From: Kryptolebias marmoratus
Taxonomy: Eukaryota > Chordata > Actinopteri > Cyprinodontiformes > Rivulidae
Length of the DNA: 64,000 nucleotides
Assembly (NCBI RefSeq): GCF_001649575.2
Contig: NC_051431.1
Span: 15,456,844 to 15,520,843, forward strand
Reading direction: 5' to 3'
This document shows, in pieces, positions 56,451 to 64,000 of the stretch. How positions within the stretch are numbered: the stretch's first letter is position 1; each line of letters begins with the position of its first letter. The notes under the pieces were generated by a model. It was not told the origin of the DNA. It was given only the letters and a program-made list of their open reading frames with translations, and did no database searches. Position numbers and translations under genes: made by a program.

Positions 56451-58298
56451 ATGTGACAAGCTTCAATAAAAAAACAACAAAGTTATAGCAATGAAACTCT
56501 CAGACATTGCTTGTATTTTGATTTCTTTTTTTTCAAGGAGATTTTATAGATATTGTGACTCAGTTTCAGCTTAAATTTGTAAGAAAATACTTTTTTGGAT
56601 ATGCTAAACGACTAAAAGAAAGGGGTGCTCGTGATTCATTCAGTCTGGTGTCCAGCAGGTGACCTCAGAGGCACTCAATAAACTCTTTATCAGGGAGAAC
56701 TCTGAGCGAGGTTTCACACACCCTTCAGCTGATCAGCCTCAGATTGACGAAAGGTTCAAGTTTGAAAAAAAAAGAACCAAGTCGCAGAGATAACATCAGG
56801 CCCTGAGAAGCTGCAGCTCTCTTATCAGCTCCAAAGTGAGCATCTGCATCATCTGACCGTCAACACACACACACAGAAATTCAAATTCAAAGCATCTGCT
56901 CGTCTCAAAACTCCACTTCTTTCAGGTTTCTGACTGTTTTACGCCTCATTTAATGGCGTGAAGACGTGACATCCCTCCTCAGCTCCAGGATGACCCCAGA
57001 GCGTCTCAGCTTCAGAGGGAGAGAAGCCAAAGCCAAAGAAGATTCCCAACACAGGTTCCTGTTTTCTTTCAGCGCTGGCTGCAGATTCCTCCGAGGCAGT
57101 TTGTGCAGGAGGGGGGGGTGATTAAGGAGCAGACGCCGAGCGTATCTGATGAACTGTCTGAGAGCAGATGGCCGTCAGATGAGGCTCTCCATCAAAGGCC
57201 TTCAGCTGGACAGGGTTCGTGTCGGGAGCAGACGTGCTGCACCTCTCGATGCAAAGCATTACCCAACTGCTCACCTTGAGTGTCTTCACAGGGCAGACAC
57301 TTCGACACAGGCGAAGATTTTAACCTCCGGTATAGATGCTTAACTCTCACCTCTCGTGGAAAGTTTCTTCTTTTTCACCGTTAAATGGTTTTTGGCGTGC
57401 AGGACAGGCAGCTGTGTGATGCTGCGGGCTTGTTTCTTTGTGACAAAGAAGATCCGGTTTCAAATTGGTTGCTTAAGTTGTTTCTGTTGCCTGTCAACAC
57501 AAATGGGCCTCTCCAGTGCTGGGATAATCTCCAGTAACTGAATTCAACTTTAAAATGAGTCTGAATTGTATATTTTGTCACACCTGGGAGATAACCAGAT
57601 CATAGATCTCTTCCCCCGTTCTGACATCCGGTTACAACTTCAACAAGCCGTCTTCGATGCATCAACTTGTCTAAAGCCTTTAAGTTGCTGCCATGAGATC
57701 AGCTTTTTACTGTTGTATTTTGGTATTGTTTGTTTTTCCATTTCCAACTTCTCTTTAGCACCTTCACTGCTGAGCACTGAGACACTTCTGTGTCTTCTGT
57801 TTGTGAGAAGCCCCATAATTACCCCACCTGTCAGCAAACGAACCGCAACAACAGAGATGATGGTTGTTTTCTGTATCTCGCTGTGTTCTGTCCACCTTCT
57901 CGGGAACAGAAAGTGCCCCTCTGCCTTTTTTATTTTCAGCCCCTGTAACTGGTTATAATGAACGAATGAACACTCTGATATGATACAACATTTCAAGCTC
58001 TTTTTTTGTGACTTCCAGTCGGTGAATAATGCAGTAAATATTGTTGGAGATGCTCCTTGATGGTTTAGTAACTCAAACATTATGTTTTTGTCTCGCTAAA
58101 ATGTAAGTTTTCTGTGCAGAAAAACATCTAAATACATTTTCATCGTATTTTGTGCACGGTAGGTGAGTAACAAGTCATCTTATCTCTCATTTCACAAGCT
58201 GTATATGAAGAATTTATATTTATTACAATTTGTTTATATTATTTTGGAACAAAACAGCATTTCATGGAGTGGGAACAGCATGTGTAACATCTCATGAA

Positions 58299-58331
58299 GC
58301 CATCTAGTCTGTGACGTACAGACTAGATGGC
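58299..58331. repeat. hairpin, perfect 14-bp arms
   Basis: GCCATCTAGTCTGT at 58299-58312 pairs exactly with 58318-58331 around loop GACGT. Intergenic, about 1.4 kb upstream of yif1b. Confidence 0.88.
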
Positions 58332-59589
58332 CTGCATTACCCCGGCCTGCATCCACGTCTCTGTGGTGCTGCTGTGCTGATCTGTGGATGCACTTGGTGC
58401 TCCTTTCCCACCACCATCACTGAGCTCAGAAATATGATGCTGATTCAGGACTCTCGTGTTGTTGCTTGTTTTGTTTTGTTTTTTATATAAAAAAAAAACA
58501 AGTGGAAGATCAGTTTAAATAAAGATATTCTAACTTTAAAGAGTGCCTCAGTTTAAAGCTCTGTTTCCTTTTGCTCAGATTTTGTTCCTTTGCTTTAAAA
58601 GTTTACCCAATATTAACATTTATACATCGATGATTCATCCCCCATCCCCCCCCCCCCTTTTTTTCTATTTAATTAAACACATCTGTAACTCTGTCCTATT
58701 TACAAACATCTGGCTTGCCCTCCAGCCTCCAGGGGATTCCAGCAGCAGCCTCACATCGTTATAAAAACTCAGTGTGGGTCTGAGCGATCTGTGTGGGGTC
58801 TTCAAAAGAGCTTCTCCTTCTCCGGCTACACACTGAAGGTATGAGCCAAACGTCCACCATCCTCAGGTGATGTCATCATCCACTGGTAGCTGACTGGTTA
58901 TGCAGTGACCTAAATAGTTCATTTCATTAAGCTGCCTTTATTATTTAGTTATAGCCTTAAGGGCGATATGAGACTAGAGGAAATCATGAAGTGACATTTT
59001 TTTGTTTCTGGAAATCATGCAACTCCTACTTTAGCTTTATGGGTGAGCCTAAATTCAGAGGCATATTGTGAACTGTTAAAAACCCTCTGTGGTAAAAAAA
59101 AAACAAACAAAAAAACTATACCTTTACTACATCTACAGTATGTAAGTGTGTTCATCAAGCATATCATATAGATTTAAAGTAAAAATAAAATACAGGTAAA
59201 TGTATCACATTTAGTGGCATTGCTAATAAGTATACTTATAGCAGAAAGCCAAGCTTCTCACACGGAATCCATAAAACCAGTTTGTCATTTATTGTTCATA
59301 AAAGAAAATGTGTATTTGATTAAATGTACCTGCTTACTAGGAAAAATGAAGCTATCAGATAACTAGGGTTGTAATATGTGATGGAGAAAATGTTGAACGA
59401 AACTTTATTAGGACGTTAAAGTGTTTACGTTTGAGAAATAAAGTAACTGGGCTTTAAACATATATTTTTAATTCCTGCGCCATGTTTTATGTTGAGAATG
59501 AGCACGATGGACCCTCCACGCAGGTAGGCGGCGCTGTTGCCTGTTCGTATCATTTCTCTCGGCTCCTGTCAAAGCGACAGGAAAACAAA

Positions 59590-59704
59590 CGCGTTTCACT
59601 TCCGTGTGACCTTGTATGAATGAGTTCCGCTTCGCCGTGTAGCCCGACAACTTGTCTTAACTTCAACCCATCAGAGTTGGGTCGCTGACAGCTGCTGCTT
59701 TCAC
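59590..59704 (+). promoter_or_regulatory. probable yif1b promoter / 5' UTR with ETS-type site
   Basis: The stretch before the yif1b ATG is richer in CpG than its surroundings and contains ACTTCCG at 59598-59604, the core of an ETS/GABP site common in TATA-less housekeeping promoters. No TATA box was seen. The transcription start is not visible. Confidence 0.4.
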
Positions 59705-59741
59705 ATGGATTACACCGCGAATCAAAGCGGCTTCAGACAGC
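59705..59741 (+). CDS. yif1b: yif1b exon 1
   Basis: Twelve codons ([12 protein letters not shown]) plus one base, then CAGC|GTAAGTT, a strong donor. The ATG is the first in frame after a GC-richer promoter-like stretch. Joining to exon 2 recreates a QPSM segment like the QPGM of human YIF1B. Confidence 0.85.
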
Positions 59742-62700
59742 GTAAGTTACGTACGTGAATCTGCCGTGAAACTAGCGTTAGATCGAACGTAGCGTGTCCT
59801 GGCAGCTGTCTGGAGTCCGGCGTTTACTGTATTGTAAGGCTAGCTTGTTGTGCTTAACCGGTTAAGGCGAATGAATAAGAAATAAACTGCTTACAATTAC
59901 TCAAACACCTTACAAAACCTATGTAGTAAGTTATGTGGTGCGCAAACGGGGCTCGTAGCTTCTGTACGAACTTAATGTACGGGTATGCTAACAGTGCTAG
60001 TTGGCTAATTGAACGTGGAATCCGGTGTTGTGTTGAGCTTTGTTATCCCGGCAATTGAGATCCGTTTCCTCGACAGCCGTAGTAGACTATAGTCAGTGTT
60101 TAGCCATCGGGGTGTGTTTGCTGCTACTATAGAGAAAAAGGGAACAAGGGAGGACGAATATATATATTTCGTCTTTTACTTAAAGTACAATCTCCTAACG
60201 GCCGACATACCGAGAGGAAACCTAGACGAGGGTACGAAGTCATACACAACACCAAGCTTGTGTGGTTCATATTGTATTTTATACTTAAGGTGTTCTAATT
60301 CTAATTTAGGTTGACACCATTATTATTTCTTTTATTATTATCATTATTATTACAGTTTAATGTTATTGTCATATTAGTTTACTGCACAGCTCCACCAGAT
60401 TTTGACTGGCATTAAAAAGTGCTAATATTCATTATGCGATTTTAAAAAAACATTAATGAAAGAGTCACACAGCTGCAATTAACAGTTTGATTTCAAAACT
60501 TTGTGCGTTTACCGTACATGGTAAACAAACAACAAGTTGCAGCTGATGTGATCTTGTGATGAGGGTGCGATGATGAGGGTGATGATGTGATCGCTCTTTG
60601 TTTCTGGGAAACACATTGAAGAGCTCTTTCTTCTTAGAGAGCGCAGCTCATGAATGAGGGCACATTAATCAGACAAATCAGAGTCATTGTCATACTCACA
60701 TTTGTATAATAAGCCGTCTGCTGCAGATGTAAAGCAGTCTGTCACAACCTGTTAACCTTTGTTGTTATTAGTGAAGAACCTTAAAAATAGAATGTAGAAG
60801 TGATTTTATTTATTAAGTTTATTACAAATTCAACAAAATATCAGGTGTGGAGGGAAAAAAAACTGTTTAGGTGACTTTTTAGGATAGAAAAACAAAGATA
60901 TGCATGCTCGTTCATAGGATTTTTCTTTATTTTTGGCTTTCTGTTTGTGTTTTTGTCTGTTTTTATGGATCGTCTGAAGGTAGAAAGAAAAAACACTTCA
61001 CTGCCTCTTGGGTTGTCGGATCTCTTTCTCTAAACTTTTTTTTTTTCCACCAGAGCCAAGTATGCGTCTGAGGAACAGTTCTGTGGATGGTCCCGATGGC
61101 AGCCAGCTGTTTGAGGACACAAGTGGAGCTGGGCCTGCGTCTCAGGGCACCTATAGGTGAGAGCCGTCCCCGTCCAGGTTGAAACCTGGCTGATTATTAA
61201 AAAACTTCTGTGTCAATTGTGAAGAAATACAGTATTTTCCAACATCAGCCTTGCTTCTTGCTTAATTTGCATCACATACTTGTATCTTTTACCAATGAAT
61301 CTGACTTCCTGTTGGCAGGAACCAGCATGCCGGCGCTCAGGCCCCAGGATTATCCGGTCAGTCCTTCCTGTCAGACCCCATGTCCAACCTGGCCATGGCA
61401 TACGGCAGCTCACTGGCATCTCAGGGGAGGGAAATGGTGGATAAGAATGTAAGCCTGGCTCATAAATTCAATTCCACTTACTAGGAAAAGGCTCCTGTAA
61501 AGTATTGCTGTCATGATGAACCTTGCATTGAAAGCAGCCTGAACAGCACCAGATAACACCCGTACGTCTGTACGTCTGTGCGTGTGCTTGTTACAGTTGG
61601 ACCGCTTCATCCCCATTTCCAAACTGAAATACTACTTCGCTGTTGACACGATGTACGTCGGGAAGAAGCTTGGCCTGTTGGTTTTTCCTTACATGCACAA
61701 GGTAAGCTTGTTTGTCTGTGCCGTTTAAATCTCCTTGTTAGGCTGATTGAATTGTAGAAGTACAAGTCAGGAGAAGTTTTAAAAAATAGGTTCAGACTGA
61801 AATAAACTACGTCCTTCCAGTTGTGTCAGGAAAAGCAAACAACCTCTTACATAAATGTTTTCTAATGTTGCGTTTTTTCTCCTTGGGATACACCTCTTTC
61901 TCTCTGTCTTGAACTCCTTTTTATGCCCAAACTCAGCACATCTCACTATAAAATGTTCAGTTTTGGTGGCGCAGATTCGTTAAAGGGTTGATTGTTTTTT
62001 GTGTGTGTGTGTGTGTTTGTTCGTAGAACTGGGAGGTGAGTTACCAGCAGGACACGCCCGTCGCCCCACGTTTTGACGTCAACGCCCCGGATCTTTACAT
62101 TCCCACCATGGGCTTCATCACATACATCCTGGTGGCTGGGCTGGCTCTCGGCACACAGAACAGGTACGCGCAAATCTGCGCTCCGGACGTCTGGGCTGAG
62201 CGATACGCCTCCTACAAATCTGACGAATGATCGAGCTCTTTCAAGTAGCAGCCATTTTGTTTTGTTTTCAGTAGCGGATAGAGTGATTTTTAGCATGTGT
62301 TGAATTTAAAAAGCGAGGACCAACGGGGCCACAGAAAGGTGCTCAGATGAATTGTACACCTGAAGAAATTGCAGTACAACTCAACTACGTCAGAAACTGT
62401 ATAGATGAGCAAAAAAATCAGTTATGTGATCATTTGTTTGTCTTGGGTGTCATTTTGTACGTTTATTCTAGCCAAAGACAAATGGTTCATCAGGACTATG
62501 GTAGTTTTTATAGTTTAATGATTACATTAAAGTTCCTGGTGTGTAGACTTCTGACCTCCTCATGCTTGCATCGGCCAGGTTTTCTCCGGAGCTGCTGGGA
62601 GTTCAGGCCAGCTCAGCCTTGGTGTGGTTGATCATGGAGGTCCTGGCAGTCCTGTTGTCCCTTTACCTCGTCACTGTGAACACAGACCTCACCACCATAG

Positions 62701-63793
62701 ACCTTTTAGCCTTTTCTGGGTACAAATACGTTGGGTATGTACACGTCTCTGCCAACGTTAGCCTCTTAGGGTTTTTACTCTGTTGACTTACGACTGCCTC
62801 TCTCTCTCTCTCTCTTTGTGCCGACAGAATGATCGTCGGTGTCGTAGCGGGTCTTTTGTTTGGGAGGCCAGCGTATTACCTCGCACTGCTGTGGTGCTGT
62901 GCAGCCATCTTTGTCTTTATGGTGAGTGCGTGCGTTTTCTGTTCTGGTAATAAATGCAGGGAATGATGTTATCACATTCGTCTGTAGATTGAGTGATCGT
63001 TGCTGATGTGGAATTTCTGATGAGTATTTTCCAGACTATAAGGCGCACCTAAAAGCCTTGAATTTTCTCAAAAAACGACAGTGCGTCTTATAATCCAGTT
63101 TGACCTACAGTGCGGAAAATACGGTATAAATAATTATAAGTAAACCTATTTTTATAGATTCCAGAGCAAGACCTGCTGTCTTATTTTCAGTCAGTTTGCT
63201 CCTTCAGATTTTTGGGTCAGGTCTTGCAGAGTTCTCCTGCGTCGCTCTCGACCTTACAGGGTGCCATAAAAAGAACTTGACCCAAATAGGTTTGCTTCAT
63301 GCGATATTGTGAAACGTCACGCTCAGAATGTGTGTGCAGCTAATATGAGCTTTAGCTAAATCAACTGAGTTATAGCCATTTTGTGTTGGGAATTGATTAG
63401 TTGGAGAACCCGTCCAGGGGTTCGTGAGCTTACTTCTCGTTGTGTGACGATGTTTGGAGCTTGAAGGACAAGGGATAAACGCAGACACAAAGTTTCTTAC
63501 CAACAATATGTTTGAACTTGTGTCTTTTTTTTGACCTTCCAAACACAAGAAGTCAATTGTTGCACAAGCGGCACATGAGTCAGTCCTGCCCACATGACGC
63601 CTCGGTGGCTTTAAGCTCCTCTGATGTTTCTCGCCAGATCCGCACTCTGCGTCTGAAGCTGCTGTCCGAGGCGGCGGCTGAAGGGAAGCTGGTGCGAGGA
63701 GCCAGGAACCAGCTGAGGATGTACCTCACCATGTCCATCGCGGCAGCGCAGCCCGTCTTCATGTACTGGCTCACCTACCATCTCGTCAGATAA
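59705..63793 (+). CDS. yif1b: YIF1B, Yip1-interacting factor homolog B (complete coding region)
   Basis: The eight exons are 59705-59741, 61054-61156, 61319-61448, 61597-61701, 62027-62163, 62579-62734, 62828-62921 and 63638-63793. All have GT/AG borders and sum to 918 bases, 305 aa. The cytosolic N-terminus (to about 145) holds [18 protein letters not shown] and the [17 protein letters not shown] block. Five membrane spans follow at about 150-167, 184-204, 219-235, 239-254 and 282-304, ending [19 protein letters not shown] and IRTLRLK with [13 protein letters not shown] match YIF1B rather than YIF1A. The family cycles between ER, ERGIC and Golgi with YIP1 proteins and Rab GTPases. YIF1B is known to help traffic the 5-HT1A receptor to dendrites, and human variants cause a neurodevelopmental disorder. 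Human YIF1B is about 314 aa, so the length fits. Confidence 0.95.
61054..61156 (+). CDS. yif1b: yif1b exon 2
   Basis: The acceptor follows a long T-run (TTTTTTCCACCAG). Reads [20 protein letters not shown], then [21 protein letters not shown] matches the QLFDDTSS of the family. Donor TATAG|GTGAG. Confidence 0.92.
61319..61448 (+). CDS. yif1b: yif1b exon 3
   Basis: Reads [20 protein letters not shown], then [20 protein letters not shown] and VDKN. The AMAYGSS block is invariant in YIF1 proteins. Acceptor TTGGCAG|GAA, donor AAT|GTAAGC, phase 0. Confidence 0.95.
61597..61701 (+). CDS. yif1b: yif1b exon 4
   Basis: Thirty-five whole codons: [20 protein letters not shown], then [15 protein letters not shown]. 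Acceptor TTACAG|TTG, donor AAG|GTAAGC. Confidence 0.95.
62027..62163 (+). CDS. yif1b: yif1b exon 5 with first membrane span
   Basis: Reads [20 protein letters not shown], then [20 protein letters not shown]. The preceding intron ends in a TG microsatellite right before the acceptor TTCGTAG. Donor AACAG|GTACGC. Reading through the donor stays open for about 66 bases, so intron retention would truncate the protein after one span. Confidence 0.95.
62579..62734 (+). CDS. yif1b: yif1b exon 6 with second membrane span
   Basis: Reads [20 protein letters not shown], then [13 protein letters not shown] and [19 protein letters not shown]. Acceptor CGGCCAG|GTT, donor GTTGG|GTATGT. The NTDLTTIDL loop distinguishes YIF1B from YIF1A. 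Confidence 0.95.
62828..62921 (+). CDS. yif1b: yif1b exon 7 with spans three and four
   Basis: Reads [20 protein letters not shown], then [11 protein letters not shown]. Acceptor CCGACAG|AATG follows a CT microsatellite that forms the pyrimidine tract. Donor ATG|GTGAGT. Confidence 0.94.
63022..63130. mobile_element. MITE of the ACTATAAGGCGCACC type (yif1b intron 7)
   Basis: TATTTTCCAGACTATAAGGC on the left pairs with GTGCGGAAAATACGGTAT on the right. This palindromic small element is widespread in fish genomes. About 100 bp, no coding capacity. Confidence 0.6.
63296..63480 (+). repeat. degraded family-A copy (yif1b intron 7)
   Basis: GCTCAGAATGTGTGTGCAGC, AACTGAGTTATAGCCATTTTG and GGGGTTCGTGAGC remain. 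The GGCAGCCATCTTG core is missing. Confidence 0.45.
63638..63793 (+). CDS. yif1b: yif1b exon 8, C-terminus and stop
   Basis: Reads [20 protein letters not shown], then [20 protein letters not shown] and the terminal span ending YHLVR, TAA. Acceptor CTCGCCAG|ATC. No AATAAA is seen in the remaining 207 bases, so the 3' UTR continues outside the window. Confidence 0.95.
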   Translation: MRTLRLKLLSEAAAEGKLVRGARNQLRMYLTMSIAAAQPVFMYWLTYHLVR

Positions 63794-64000
63794 GAGCTAC
63801 GGCCCTCGTGCGGAGGATGGACTCGGCTGTCTGCACGTCATATCAGCCAGTTTTAAAACAAAAAAACAAAAAAAAAACCACTCCACACACACAGACTGAG
63901 TCCCTCATGGAGCCGAGCAACAAGACGGCAGAGAAGAGGTGAAACTTTACTACCTTCTGTCGCACAGCACAGCCCTGTTAGCCTTTGCCTTTTTTTTATA

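Larger units (their letters stand above)
50671..59589. other. intergenic region upstream of yif1b
   Basis: Contains one hAT element, family-A copies, two hairpin or direct-repeat structures and a few GC-richer patches (51.0-51.9 and 56.9-57.3 kb) that I cannot assign. No supported gene. Confidence 0.55.

Noticed and set aside
59468..59650. Minus-strand frame divergent to yif1b
   Set aside because: Lies in promoter-like DNA; no splice partner or recognisable product.

Overview
The window looks like teleost fish genomic DNA. It has short phase-consistent exons separated by AT-rich introns, many CA/TG microsatellites, small fish-type hAT elements and a very abundant dispersed repeat. There are no operons, ribosome binding sites or CRISPR arrays. 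I recognise three protein-coding genes. Exon joins were checked by reading each GT/AG boundary and by summing reading phases.

Region 1 (1-12.28 kb) is the 3' flank of the first gene. It holds degenerate repeats, a decayed LINE reverse-transcriptase fragment, CT-rich DNA and small hairpins, and no gene I can support. Region 2 (12.285-29.761 kb, minus strand) is HHIPL1 (HHIP-like 1). It encodes a secreted protein with a signal peptide, a folate-receptor-like cysteine-rich module, a glucose/sorbosone-dehydrogenase-type beta-propeller, a basic or Thr/Pro linker and a C-terminal SRCR domain. The 3' end appears to carry two alternative terminal exons of the same phase. One gives the SRCR tail. The other gives a Thr/Pro-rich tail ending in a hydrophobic segment.

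Region 3 (29.8-43.9 kb) is intergenic and repeat-rich, with one uncertain coding-like island near 38 kb. Region 4 (43.881-49.368 kb, minus strand) is a small two-exon gene for a 108-residue single-pass membrane protein whose C-terminal half resembles human C14orf132. Its first coding exon is only 107 bases. Region 5 (49.4-59.6 kb) is again intergenic and repeat-rich. Region 6 (59.705-63.793 kb, plus strand) is a complete eight-exon yif1b, a five-pass ER/Golgi trafficking protein of the YIF1 family. Its 3' UTR runs off the window.

The three genes do not form one pathway. HHIPL1 and C14orf132 lie on the same human chromosome arm (14q32), so their proximity probably reflects conserved synteny, whereas human YIF1B is on chromosome 19. 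The main unexplained feature is a roughly 600-bp repeat family present in at least 15 fragments on both strands, sometimes in head-to-tail pairs. Human comparisons rest on my memory of the families; no database search was run.
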